Of a stretch of DNA of 64,000 bases, positions 24,282-35,798 are shown in pieces. Positions within the stretch are counted from its first letter, which is position 1; every line of letters begins with the position of its first letter. The notes under the pieces are model-generated. The model was not told the DNA's origin and did not search any database. It saw nothing but the letters and a program-made list of their open reading frames with translations. The position numbers and the translations under genes were made by a program. The stretch is from contig KN817521.1 in the NCBI GenBank assembly GCA_000827495.1, forward strand, positions 558,001-622,000. Reading direction: 5' to 3'. The DNA comes from Hypholoma sublateritium FD-334 SS-4. Lineage: Eukaryota; Basidiomycota; Agaricomycetes; Agaricales; Strophariaceae.

Positions 24282-24849
24282 ATGTCAACCATAAAAATCG
24301 TGTCCACTTCTGATGCCATTCCGCCGTTGCCTACTTTTTGTCAGTACCCCTTCTCGACCAAAAGATAGTGCCTATACTGACATACATTTGACATCGGCGC
24401 GTAGCGCAAGCGACAATTTCAAAAGGTCACGTCTATGCCTCAGGAAACATTGGCTGTGACAAGGATTTCAAGATCGTAGAAGGCGGTGTACAGGCGCAAA
24501 CTGTAAGGAGCTATTTCTGTTGCATTTCCTACCTGCCTCACATTGTGGGTGGTTAGCGCGCGGCCCTAAGTAATCTGGCCATCATCCTCGAAGCTGCGGG
24601 CTCTGGATTCAAGCATATTGTAAAGGCCAACGTCTATCTCACAAACATGCCTCGTGATTTCGCACTGATGAACAGTGTGTACATGGAAGTGAATAATTCC
24701 ACCTCATGATAGATCTGCGTCAACTGACGGGAATGGGACAGTTCTTCGAAGCAGGAAAGATGCCCGCTCGCACATGTGTTGGCGTCGCTCATCTACCATA
24801 TGGTGCCGAAGTGGAGATAGAATGTATCGCAGAGGTAGCATCAACTTGA
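24282..24849 (+). CDS. RidA/YjgF family enamine-imine deaminase
   Basis: Small trimeric proteins of this family hydrolyse reactive 2-aminoacrylate-type imines made by PLP enzymes; fungal members are cytosolic or mitochondrial (Mmf1). Exons 24282..24339, 24405..24502, 24557..24688 and 24742..24849 give 131 residues, the normal length. Family signatures are clear: QATISKGHVYASG near the start, NVYLTNM in the middle and ARTCVGVAHLPYGAEVEIE near the end, where the Arg binds the substrate carboxylate. No targeting sequence is obvious, so a cytosolic form is likely. Confidence 0.9.
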
Positions 24850-26112
24850 AGCAGCGGCCGAATCATCGTTATTTTCGGAAGTTGGGGATTCGTCTGGATA
24901 GCATTTGGCCAGACATCCCAGTGCAGTCCTGTGCGGTCCTTTACATCCGATCATGGTGATACTGAGCATCTGAAAATTTGAAATTTGAAATTTATAAGAT
25001 CCCATTGTTTTCCTTGGATTCCGACTGCGCGTTAGAATCCTGGTAAAATGCTATCAGCGGGTAATTTTCTCTAGAAACGGGAAACGGTCAAGACCTCCTT
25101 ATAATCGATTAATAAGTCGCTCCAGTCCGATTCAAATCTTGTGGGTCCTGCCTTGTGCATACATATTTGACAGCACGCGCCGTTAGCGAGGTTCCGAAAA
25201 CGCAGTCGGACACGGGCATTTAATTCATCGGGTCAGATGTCCACATACTTACTTGGTGGTCAGGCAACGAATATGTCCATTGTCTGGGGTAACCGCCATC
25301 GATAGCGACTGCTTTTCAGCCAAAAAATTCTTCTCCAACATCCTGTTTCGCAATTTACAGTGCTAGGGAGATAGTACATAAGTACAATATTAGAATAAAG
25401 TCAAGTTTAAGACTTGTTACCTCGGAGGAGGAGAATGTTATTGCAGTGTCGAAGGTAAAGAATTTGTTAGACCATTCGTTTAGTAAACAAAGGAGGAAAG
25501 CATAACAACTACGCCTAAGCCACCGACTATGTTCGACTCGATGCCTTGACTGGTTCCTCGGCAAACGTAGATAAGTACTTCCGCCAGTACGTCAAAATTC
25601 TCTAGGTCCGAATCACCACCACCCTGGACGCCAACGAAGGAAGACTCACCAAAGTTGTTCAGCTAGAAATGACCTTTTACAGTATCAAAATAAAGTTCTC
25701 GCCCAAGTTGCGCCCAAGTCCATGACGGTGACCGTAGTACGATTGTCCTACGACCACTTGGCATCGGCAAAGAGATGTACCACTTCTTTTTTATTCCGAG
25801 GAGTGTTGGGTTGACTACTAAGCATGAGCGGATATGGAGAGCGGGACACTGGACATTGACTGGACAATAGTCAACGGAGAAAGCTGCTTATAGACTATAG
25901 CACTGCCACCATGATCAAATCAGGGACGAGCGCCCAGCGGCACTGCCACCAGCACATCACCGCGGAGTCACGTGGTGTTATTATCGCGACGTTCAATGAT
26001 TAACCCGTGCAGTTGGAACTTGTGGCAAGCCGCAAGGTCTCCAACTCCATCCCTCGTTGATGTACTCGCACGTTTGACCTGCTTGTCATAAGCTCGATAT
26101 ATCATTCAAGAT
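24850..26112. other. Intergenic region (1.26 kb)
   Basis: No gene is supported. A minus-strand open frame of 69 codons at 25355-25564 has no features of a real protein. The left end has a short AT repeat, and the right end should contain the promoter of the kinase gene. Confidence 0.45.
24974..24993. repeat. Short AT-rich tandem repeat
   Basis: The unit aaatttg is repeated in tandem just after the RidA gene (aaatttgaaatttgaaattt). It is too short to be a satellite and probably has no function. Confidence 0.5.
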
Positions 26113-29100
26113 ATGGCAAATCAGCAAGTATACCAGGCGTATCCACAGAACAAAGGGACTCTTATTCCCGGACAAACCATTTCAGTCAATAACTATACCG
26201 TGCAGGTAGAGCGATATCTCTCTCAGGGTACGCCTTGGCCTGGGTACATTGTTATAAACCTACAATCTTACCATTATAGGTGGTTTCGCCCATGTGTACC
26301 TCGTACGAACGCCACAGCCTGTGTACAATACGACACACCATGTCCTCAAACGCATCGCGGTTGCCAACGAATCAATGCTCACGGATGTGAAGAAGGAGGT
26401 CGATATTATGGTGAATATAAATTCATCTTGAACTTCATGCCTCCGTGGAACTCATACACCAAATCCAGAGGTTGCTCAAAGGACATCCCAATATTGTCCA
26501 CCTCATCGATGCAGCATGGCACAAACTACCTAACAACACATTTGAGGTGTTTATTCTCATGGAATTCTGCCCTGGTGAGAGAGGCAATATCATCTTCAGA
26601 TACTTGGCTCATATAAGTCTCAAGGCGGCGGAATAATTGATATGATGAATCGGAGACTACGAGAACGACTTACAGAGGCGGAAATCCTCCAGATATTTGT
26701 TGACGTCTGTGAAGGTGTTGCTTACATGCACAATTCACGACCGCCACTTCTACACCGCGATCTCAAAGTGGAAAACATTCTACAGTCTTCTCCTACTTCC
26801 TTCAAGCTCTGTGATTTTGGCTCCGCGACCACTGTTTCGAACCCGCCAACAAACATGCAGGAAATTCGCGCAGTAGAGGCAGATCTGAACAGACATACGA
26901 CCCTGCAATACAGGGCCCCTGAGATGGTCGATGTGTATTCAAAACGACCAGTCAACGAGAAAAGTGATATTTGGGCCTTAGGCGTACTCCTCTACAAGCT
27001 ATGCTATTACACTACTCCATTTGAAGAGCATGGGCCATTGGCCATCCTCAATGTTCAATACCGGATACCGCCATACCCTGTCTACTCCCAAGATATGAAC
27101 ATGTTGATTGGTGCGTTTCTCGTCAGTAATCTATTTCCACGATCTCATCATTCACCCATTATCTAGCATCTATGCTGCGGGAACATGGAGCTCAGAGGCC
27201 AACAGTTTTTGAGCTTTTGAATCACATACATCGCCTGCGTGGAACCAAGTCTAAGTTCTCCTACAATGTACCAGCCTCGCAACCACTCGTACCGCATTCT
27301 CATGGCACCATGAAACAACCACCCCCTGCATCTCCCAACCCATTGGAAGGTCTAGTCACGTACACTACTCCTACAATGAAGTCGCAAGTACCTGTTCCTA
27401 CTGCCAATCAGGGTATCCAGGCTCGAGATAGAGTTCTGGAAGCAATTGCACCAATGCGGCGGGGTAGACCGAATGTTTCCAGGGAGTCACAACATTCGAC
27501 TTCCCGACCTGCCAGCCCACAAAAAAGCGGTCAAGTTGGATATTCTAACCAGGGGGGGTCCAGAGAGCAAACACACCAGGATTTCACTGTGGAGCAGGAA
27601 ATGGCATGGAAGGCTGCGACGGAAAGGTCTGCTCAAGGCAAGGCCCCCGGAGGCGACGACATGACGTGGAATGTCGATAAATCCCCTCGCGATGTTCGTA
27701 AAGTCCCAAAGGACCGGCCTGCTGGATTTGGTGATGATTTCGCAGAGAATCTATGGAGCGCACCGGATCCCAACCTGCGTGCACCTTCACAGCCAAGGCT
27801 TACTCCCAGTCCAAACAGAGTCGTAATGAGTGTTCAGAGGACAAGTGAAGCCCCGCCGACGTCATTGGCATTCACTGGCCCGAGTAGAGTTCGGCCCAAG
27901 CAGGATCGGTTGCTTCTCAACAAAGATGCTAGAGATAAAGACGCATTCGAGGGATTGGGTCTCATGGTTAATATCCCAAAATCTGCCCCGACATTGGGAG
28001 AGGCGAGAAAGTTACGAACTGGCCTTGCTATGGTCAGTCCGCCTGCGAGCAATCATGCTCACAATGACTTCCGTCATAACGATAACAATATGAGAGGAAC
28101 TTCCCAACGCCCCACGCCTTCTCCTCAGCCAGTGCCACGATATCTCTCCACAGCGCCGCTTATACCACAGTCAATGTCCCCCGTAGCAACTGCGGGATCG
28201 TCAGGTAGCCCTTCTGTCCGCTCGCCATATTCAGCTTCTCGACATGGGCCCACTTCAAATTCTGCCACCAGTCCTGACGGAGGTACAATTGAAGCCAGAT
28301 TCCCATCTCTCGAAGAGTTAGATGCTCAATTCAGCCCTCCTGTGAATGCGTTGTATCCATCTGCAGTCAACGAAGCCAGTTCCAGACTCACGTCTCAGCA
28401 GCAGAAGCAACCTACCAACCGCACAAATTACGTTTCGCGCACTAGCACCATTGGTAGTTCGGAGACAGGCGGAAATTATCTGAAGCCCTCTCTGACCTCC
28501 GGTGTTACTTATGCCACTGATGGAACACGGTCGGAGCAGGTAACTGGTATAGCGATGCGAGATGTCAAGGACAACAAAAGGTTTCCAAATGGCGGCGCTA
28601 GCGCTAGCCGGGATCCCTCCGCATCAGAGAAAGATCACGCTTCCGAAAATAATTTGTCTTCTGGAAGAGATAAAATATTACAGCCTAGACCGTTGGTTGT
28701 ACGAAAACGAAGTTCGCTCTCAATCAAACCCATCTATGCATCTAGTACCAGCAAAGATACAGAAACTTTGGACAATCCGTCGAACATATTCTCAACTGCA
28801 GACGATGTGTTGGCCCCAAGGCTGCCTGAACTCTCTCCACCTAGTAGTTCATTCCAAGACTGGCTAACAGGAGATGACAATGAAGAGACCAACTCGCATA
28901 TAACACCTGATATCCCTATCATCCGAAATTCACCAAGCAAACGAGCCTCTCTCATTGAGAACAATAATTTCCGCATAATATCGAGCTCCGCCGCCCAGCA
29001 TGTTGATGCTCCTGTGCCGGAGGTTGACAACTTGCCGTCTGCGGAGCTGTCGCCTACTGTTTCCAAGTTCAAGCGCAATTTCCCTGCCGTGGAGGTGTTC

Positions 29101-30456
29101 ACGGACAGACCGCAGCAAAGCACCTCTGCTAAAGTGGCCGACTCATGGATCCCAGCTAGGAAAGATTCGGAGCCCGATTCATCAAGTGCAGACGAGGGGC
29201 CGGAAGATCCAAGTGTCACATCTCCTCAAAAGCGGCAGATCAACAAGCCTCGCGGCAGACAAAGCTCTGTCCATGACCTAGTTTACCAATACGGTGGTGG
29301 GCTTGTACCGAAGGATAACGAGAAGGTGAAAGGAAAGGAGAAGGGCAAGGAGAAGGAAACAGAAAAGGAATGGGAAAGACCTTCCTCGAAATATAATATC
29401 GGTCCCAGCGATTTCACGCCTACCAAATCTCGACCTCTGTTCACAGGGTTAGTTCCTCCCAAATCGCAGATAGTGAAACAGAAGACTCCCTCTCCTACGA
29501 CCACCACATTTAAGCCATCTCTTGTCAGCCAATCCAAACCTTTGCTCGAAAGTTCGGAGCGGCCACAACCTCCGCCTCTCTCAACAAAACCCTCAATTGG
29601 TTCAAAGGTCACTAACCCAGCAGCCTCTGCGCGTGCTCGCCCACAGTCGATGTTCATCTTCCCGTCGAAGTCGACCGATACGTTACCTTCGCCTACTTCC
29701 ACTTCTAATAATCTTGTGCCTCCACCCGATTCGCGGCCCCGTGCCACGCGAAGGACCTCAATCTCAGATATGGTTCAACTATATGAAGCCATCGGAAGCA
29801 CAGGTACAACACCGACACCGACGCCGGTGGCTCCTCCAACTATTCACAAACCGTTTGCTACGAAGGGTGGAATGTATGCAGAGAATAGTCGAATCCCAAA
29901 CTCAGTTCCGGTCGCCGCGAAATCCATTTCGTCAAATGCTACATCCGATAATAACAGTATGACAGACGGTTTTGCTACGCGCCCACAAATCTCGAAGGAA
30001 TTCATGCGGCAAGCGGACAATCCTTCGCGTTCTGCTGTAAAGGTGCATCGCAAACATTCTCCTGATAGGGACACTGCGGCGTTCTCACAGGCTCCCAACG
30101 AAACCACGCCGCGGGCGAGGAGGCCATCTGTCAAAGCACATGCGATAACAACCTCCATTTCGCGTGTGGAAACACCATGGTCAAGCAAACCACCTGCACC
30201 ATCACAAAACACAATGATACCCAAAGGTTCTCCTCGAAAACCGCCCATATCGCTTTCTGGGGATGCCACAGCATCCAGCATCGAGGAGCCTCAATCATCG
30301 TCGCCTGAGGCTCCATACCAAGGTGTCGGAAGATTGATTGACCAATGGCAGAAGAAATCGAAGTCAGCCGAGGTTGATCAAGGTCGCCCTGGTCCAGGAA
30401 AACGAGGCGGTTTGCCCCATAAACGAGCGGGGACCATCCATGTCGAAGACAGATAA
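26113..30456 (+). CDS. Ark/Prk-AAK1 (NAK) family Ser/Thr kinase
   Basis: NAK kinases phosphorylate clathrin adaptors and actin-patch proteins to control endocytosis. Five exons, 26113..26227, 26280..26410, 26469..26574, 26625..27110 and 27167..30456, give 1375 residues. The kinase domain covers about 25-320: glycine loop QGGFAHVYLV, the lysine in HVLKRI, HRDLKVENIL near 161, DFGSAT near 181 and an APEM motif. The insert PTNMQEIRAVEADLNRHTTL is typical of this family. The remaining thousand residues are Ser/Pro-rich, disordered and full of SP/TP and polyproline sites, with a KGKEKGKEKETEKE repeat. A short conserved-looking end, VGRLIDQWQKKS, follows. The tail is encoded by one 3.3-kb exon. Confidence 0.93.
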
Positions 30457-30600
30457 CATAGTTGCCTATGATACTTACCGATTATTATAGGTGGATATTT
30501 TTCCGTGTACGGACGATTTCATGGTAGCTTTACTAAAATACAGATCCCTAGCCAGGGGAATCTATTAATTATTAGTGGTACAGTGCGTAGTATCTACAAG

Positions 30601-30966
30601 TCAGTCTGAGTCGTATTCGTCACCGATGAAAAACGGTTCTCGGGGTGGGGGAGGATTTTTCTTCGCACCAACTAACATTTCTCGAGCCAGGTCTTTCCCC
30701 TTTCCGATCTCCCAAGCGGGCTCCTCCTTCATGTATGAGTGTCCTTTGACTAGTTCCGTGTCGCCTGCGAGACCCATTTCAAGAGCAGCAGCATCAGCAC
30801 GCGCAATATTAGACTCCGTCGGATGTATGAAAATGGCATCTGGTTTTGATTTGGACCGGGGGCGCGTTTGCACTGGCATCGACTTCGGAGGGTACTGTCG
30901 GCCTTCATCTTGGTCCAGAAGTGGTTGCGAAGCAGAATCATGGATATAGTGAGTGGCATCGTCCAT
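30601..30966 (-). CDS. Small charged protein, unknown
   Basis: A 121-residue open frame starting MDDATHYIHDSASQPLLDQ and ending FIGDEYDSD. It is hydrophilic and probably folded in its second half (ALEMGLAGDTELVKGH, EEPAWEIGKGKDLAREML). It lies between the convergent kinase gene and the copper transporter on the same strand. The frame stays open about 110 nt further upstream, so a start as far back as 31077 or an upstream exon is possible. No family is recognised; codon use and the patterned C terminus argue that it is real. Confidence 0.6.
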   Translation of the reverse strand: MDDATHYIHDSASQPLLDQDEGRQYPPKSMPVQTRPRSKSKPDAIFIHPTESNIARADAAALEMGLAGDTELVKGHSYMKEEPAWEIGKGKDLAREMLVGAKKNPPPPREPFFIGDEYDSD

Positions 30967-31106
30967 GTTCCTGGTACAACGTCGGTCTTTTTCTGGTCTG
31001 AAAGTATAAAGCGACGCACCGACGCAATGATTGTGAAGTTTTCGGCTGCTTGCGTAGCTCGATAAAGAATTGGGCAAGCGAAAGTGTTGTGACCTGAACT
31101 TGACCG

Positions 31107-31625
31107 TTAGACAATCTTCGACATCAGACAGGTGTTCATGCTCACAATTATGATTATAAGCCTAGAGAATGGTCCATTAATTGGACCGAAACATACGAGC
31201 AAAAACGTTTTGCAACTCACCCCATATGACACGACATTGCCACCAGCATGTAGCATCTGATGTTGCCACACGTCATTCAACGACATCCAGTCAAGTCGCG
31301 TATTCGAATAGAACACATACAGTCGCAGAAAAGTGGTGAAAGCATACAGTCCTGTCCTCCACAAAGAAGAGGAAAATCGCGAATGCCCCAGCCGGCGCGG
31401 GGCCCAATCAGTATCGAGTAAAAAACTGAGCAGCCTAATGGTTATGGAACCGCATTCAATCGGCTTGATAACTCTCAGAGCAGAGTTGACGAACCTTTCG
31501 GAAAGACAAATGGCAGCAACGATAATGGCCGCAACGAAGAAATTGGCAAATGAATTGAGGATCAAAGAAGAAAGTAGAATGTGTTCATTGTCGAAGGACC
31601 AGTGAAGATGTGGCTCGAAGCTCAT
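31107..31625 (-). CDS. Ctr-family copper transporter, short form
   Basis: Ctr proteins form trimers that carry Cu(I) across membranes. Exons 31625..31321, 31256..31221 and 31161..31107 give 131 residues. The N terminus is short, with HLHWSF, followed by TM1 (LNSFANFFVAAIIVAAICL) ending in SER. A cytosolic loop leads to TM2 with the copper-selective MxxxM motif (CYMLVAMSCHMG, split by intron 1). TM3 (GLIIIIVSMN) is followed almost at once by the stop. TM3 lacks the usual GxxxG, and there is no Cys/His tail. The Met-rich ectodomain of high-affinity Ctr proteins is absent, so a vacuolar or low-affinity form is possible. Confidence 0.8.
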   Translation of the reverse strand: MSFEPHLHWSFDNEHILLSSLILNSFANFFVAAIIVAAICLSERFVNSALRVIKPIECGSITIRLLSFLLDTDWAPRRLGHSRFSSSLWRTGLYAFTTFLRLYVFYSNTRLDWMSLNDVWQHQMLHAGGNVVSYGVSCKTFLLVCFGPINGPFSRLIIIIVSMNTCLMSKIV

Positions 31626-32108
31626 CGCAATGAATGACGGAGCCGCGGAGGCCTAAGAGAGGGGTGGTGGTCAAATGTGCAGTTATAGTATCGCTTGGGC
31701 CGCCGGATGGCCTTGAATGCGACTGTTAGCTTACAGCGCCTCGTTCATCATATTGAGTAGGCCTGGCCGCAGTTATTTAGCACAATTGGAGCATTGGTTG
31801 GTCCGCGGTTGTTTGTACTTGCGTCATGGTTGATGGCGTTGTTAAGCGCTTTTTTTGAAACATTCTATTTTTGAATGTGAGCGCCCGTCATTTCATGGAA
31901 TCCGCCGTCTCTCGCAGGCCCTGAGCGCGGCTGCAATAATCCTTGCAACGTTTGGCAATCATGGATTGAGAAGCCAGTACAGTTGCAATGATAGGTCCAA
32001 TAAACACACGAGAACCAAGAGTGAATGTATTCAAGAAATCGAATGGATATACATATAAGTCTAAAAGAAATCCCGCTAGAGAGTGGAGAGTTAAGCACTG
32101 GAAAGCCA
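31626..32108. other. Spacer between EXO5 and the Ctr gene
   Basis: Two minus-strand genes flank this stretch, which should carry the EXO5 3' end and the Ctr promoter. Overlapping open frames of about 60-110 codons around 31865-32200 run across the end of EXO5 and look like chance. Confidence 0.45.
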
Positions 32109-34476
32109 TCACATATTCTTCCTTGAGCTATGTTCCAGAGCTTTTTCCGCTCGCCACTCGCAATCATTAGCGTATTCGCATGTACTGTGAAACAAATCAT
32201 GAAACATAATCAAAGCAGACCGCTGCAAATGGACTCACGAGCACCGGTACGAGTGTTCCAAAGAAACACCCTGAGGTTTCCTCTCGCCTTTCCACCACAT
32301 GAGCACTTGAGTGAGGTGTATGTCCAGTACTCGGTCATTGTGAAGAAAGTGTTTGGTGCCAATAATTTTGAAACGACGGACACCATTCTCCTCTTGCGGC
32401 TTTCCGGTTTTTCCTGAATTTAACTTCGCGGCAAGTGCTTCAGCGATCTCTTGTAGAATAGGCGTTTCTGCAACAGAAGATGCCTGTCAGAACTCGGCGC
32501 TACGCAAACAAAAACTATGACAAAATTCACCGGGGATGGGGCGAGAAATATGTGTTAGAGGAAGTAATGATTGCTGTAAAGCCCATTGTAATTGCGCGTC
32601 CTCCAGGTCAGCATATTGGCCAGCTACGCCCTCTATTGCTTCGCCTACTGTGTCTAGGATGATGGGCTGCGACTGCTTGTTCTTCGATGGCCCAGCCGCT
32701 TCACAATCGTCTCCAGCGTGCACGTCTCTCAGACTCGCCGCGACGGCTACAGCGAGATCTTTATCTTCACCGATAGGTTCTGGATCTGTGGCCCTCTGCT
32801 TCCCTTTCAAATCCGGTGGTGGTCGCAAACGGTAAATCAGCTCCAAATTCGGCGAGACACCGAGGATATTGGATTCCTTGACCAAATTATGCCACGAATC
32901 CACGAGATCATCCAAGCACGCCGTCTTGAAGTGGTCACTTTCCTCGATCAGATGTGCTTGTACAAGAAATCGCGTTGGAAAGATCTCGCTAGAGTCAAGA
33001 CCCAGTTTGTTCCAAAGGGGATTAAAATCATATGGAGGGTCGATTGTCAGAAGTTCAGAGAGAAGCCTTCGGTATATCATAAGTTGGATCCGGCCTGAGT
33101 AACTATCGGCTTCTGAAGGTAGATATTCGCTTTTTCTCGTCTTGTTGTCCTTGATAAATAGGGTGTACCCAATAGGTTGCTGAGATGGTGAAGGCCATTT
33201 TCCTGGCTCAGAGTTTTCTTTACTGGTTGAATTTCCTGGGCTTGCAAAAAAGCGATCTATCGGAATTTGACTGGGGGATATACCAGTCTTCGAGCGCTTC
33301 GACTTGGGGCTCGAATGAGGGCGATCTGATGCTCTCTTATGTTGCTTTGGGCCTGAGCTATTGGGGACAATCGGGGTTTCGGTTTTGGTCACTTCATCCT
33401 ATCAAGGGATTAGGAAACTTACGGACGGGAAAGACATAACTTACCATGATGCCAACAACAACCTCGCCTTGTAATATACCGAAAACAGGCATTTCACGCT
33501 GATACGAAATATGTCAATGTGTAAAACGAAATTCTCTATTTGTAATTGCTCACAGTGAATCCGTCAAGGATGCCGCGCAAGCAGGCAATCATATTGACCA
33601 ATCTTTTAAGATTATCTGAGGGAATGCAAGATAGAAGAGATAACAGCTGAAGCACCTCAGCGCCCATCGCGTTTCCGGTGTTGTAATGTCTACTTTAAGT
33701 TCCTCGAACTTGATTTCTCGTTCTAGTTCTTTGTGTACGGCCTGTAATTGGAAAAGGGCGATCAGCGAAAGATTAGATGGTTCTCTACGCTCAACTCACT
33801 AAGCCTTGCCGTGTTGTGACTTCATTCTTTTTCGCCACAGTTACAGCCGGAGATATTGTTTTTCCAGATGAAGACACAAAACTCTTGGGCCGTTGAGTGA
33901 CAGGACGGGAACGCTTGCCTCGCAATCCATAGTCATACTGCACTTCACACCTTAACAGATTAGATTTCCATAAAAAGTTGGCAGGGTATCCTTTTCATAC
34001 CATGACGGGGCACAGAGATCTGAAACAGATAGCGACATGTGTGAGCGAAATTGCCTGAGCGGAGACTTGGCGGGTAATGGGGCTAATAAATCGGAGGGTA
34101 TGGGTGAATGAGATGGTGGAGGCAAACCCAAATCTGTGACTTCAATCTCAATCTCAATGGCTGGACCATCATTGTCGGACTGGTGGTTCAGAGGAAAGCC
34201 AGCATCCAGAAGGTCGAGCTCTTCAGCGCTTAGTGTGCCTAAATTGAGGTCGAATGCATCGGATGCAAAAGAGGACTCTACGACGTGCTCATCCAAGTCT
34301 TCCACCGGCACTGTGTCGGTTTGAGAAGGTACGGGGTCGCCCTCCGTAGATGCATCAACGTCCGCTTCGCATTCCTTCTCGAGGACGGATGCGACAGTGG
34401 CATCCAGTTTCTCCAGATCCTGCTCCGTGAAAGAGAATGAGAATTCAGGATACTCGTCAGTGCTAGTATCCGACAT
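32109..34476 (-). CDS. EXO5: Exonuclease V (EXO5/Dem1) with PIP box and tandem UIM-like motifs
   Basis: Single-strand DNA exonuclease of the PD-(D/E)XK fold with a 4Fe-4S cluster. Eight exons: 34476..34001, 33950..33800, 33741..33656, 33602..33554, 33498..33445, 33398..32531, 32467..32239 and 32184..32109 (1989 nt, 662 residues). Visible motifs: LSVSDLCAPSWCEVQYDYGL and KRSRPVTQRPKSF; AVHKELE; the catalytic Asp-Glu in VVVGIMDE; KDNKTRKS with the catalytic Lys near 358. The cluster cysteines are C-x3-C-x5-C in YRCSSTCEYANDCEW. A 70-residue insert after the DE motif contains QIPIDRFF (316-323), a perfect PCNA-interacting consensus. Two helices matching the ubiquitin-interacting motif (LAVAVAASLRD, LQWALQQSL) lie at about 484-498 and 536-551. 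These extras suggest nuclear, replication-linked work rather than the mitochondrial role of the budding-yeast enzyme. Confidence 0.9.
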
Positions 34477-35134
34477 GTTTCCACTATTACCGGACTGTAA
34501 TTTCGAATGTTTAGATTTGCGTGAGATTCTGTATTTCTTCTAATGCTTTCATACAGCTTGCACGACGGGCGCGAGCCTGGCGAACCTTTGGAGAGCGACA
34601 ATAGTTTGAGGGAATTTAGAAAGAAATTTTACGGATCCGATTCTCCAATAGTAGTACTGCGCTTAAGATAGCAGTAGTAGGAATTGACTGATGTCGAATC
34701 TTGAAGGAGCCATTCAGGAATCCGAGCCGAGAATAGATTTGCTGCATAGCCACAGAAATTTCCATCTCCGCTTTGACTCATCACGGCGCGATGCCACTTT
34801 TTGGCCACACTTAAACTGGTTGCTCGACCTTCGTAATCGTTCGAACTTCGCAAGATCTTACTCGAAAATATACACGCTCGAATAAGATAACATACTGTCC
34901 AGAACATACTCTAGTCTTGTCGATTCGGCTCACATCATTTCTTACTGCCTCTGGACGCGATTTATTTCATGTCAGCGTCATCCTTTATGCGCGCCTGCAG
35001 GATGACGAAGTACCAATCGATTTTTTTCTCTGGCACCTATATGATTCCTCGCTACCTATAAACAAATCGTAGCTCCACTTGGCCCTTCGTAGTCCCCTCA
35101 TTTTCTGCCACTTGTCTTCTGCCTCCTTTTCGAA
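34477..35134. promoter_or_regulatory. Divergent promoter region of EXO5 and the CPL1-domain gene
   Basis: The two start codons point away from each other across this stretch. A TATA-like ctataaac near 35056-35063 lies about 75 bp before the CPL1-domain start, within a short pyrimidine-rich leader. No TATA is obvious on the EXO5 side. Confidence 0.45.
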
Positions 35135-35798
35135 ATGGTCTTTCCTCGTTCCTTGGTCGCTCTGGTGCTCAGCCTTTCAGCAGCTGCGGTAATCGTGTCC
35201 CCAGCCACGGAAACTAAAGTGGATCAAGTCAGGATGTGCCCCTCGTTCTTTTATCGATGCATAATATTCACACTTTGGTTTAGATCCTAATAGGAAGGCA
35301 GAATAGGCTAGGAGGCAGAGGCAATGATGCAGGAGGCAACCCGACAGGGCCCATAAACCCAGGCCCTTCGCAACGTTCTAGCTCAAGTTTTTCTGCAAGA
35401 CCCAACGTCCACCGCGCCCTGGATGCTATGTCTGCCTCTGAAATTGCCTCTGAAATCTGTCCGGAGAACCTTTATGGATGTCCCATCGCCGATGCGGGCT
35501 CGCTTTCATCCCTACCGTCGACCTTTGCAGACTGGGTCTCCGGCGGATTCGAGTGTGTCGATGTCACTGCCGATCTAGAGGCGTGTGGTGGATGTGCCAG
35601 CCTTGACATAAAGTGAGCTTCACTCTATTTGGCGCTTTCTTTCATTTCCTCATCACTTTTCTTCTTTGTCAAAGACACGATTGCACCTTAATTTCCGGGG
35701 CTGAAAGCGTATCCTGCATGTCCGGGGTTTGCCTTGTGGACTCTTGTCTTCCGTCGTACAAGTTCGATTCCGACAGAAGCATCTGCATCTCCAAGTAG
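35135..35798 (+). CDS. Secreted protein with CPL1-like Cys-rich domain
   Basis: Exons 35135..35227, 35284..35612 and 35675..35798 give 181 residues. A signal peptide (MVFPRSLVALVLSLSAAAV) is followed by a Gly/Asn/Ser-rich linker and a Cys-rich domain with the marks of the CPL1-like family: CPENLYGCPIA, the core FECVDVTADLEACGGCASLD, HDCTLI, SVSCMSGVCLVDSC and a terminal SICIS. About ten cysteines should form disulfides. The Cryptococcus Cpl1 protein affects capsule and host interaction, but that role should not be transferred to a mushroom. Expression is likely regulated, given the TATA promoter. Confidence 0.85.

Noticed and set aside
26722..29962. Many long open frames antisense to, or in other frames of, the kinase gene
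   Set aside because: The 3.3-kb exon is GC- and Ser-codon-rich, which opens other frames by chance.
31865..32200. Minus-strand frames with a hydrophobic segment downstream of EXO5
   Set aside because: They overlap the last EXO5 exon in another frame and look like 3' untranslated sequence.
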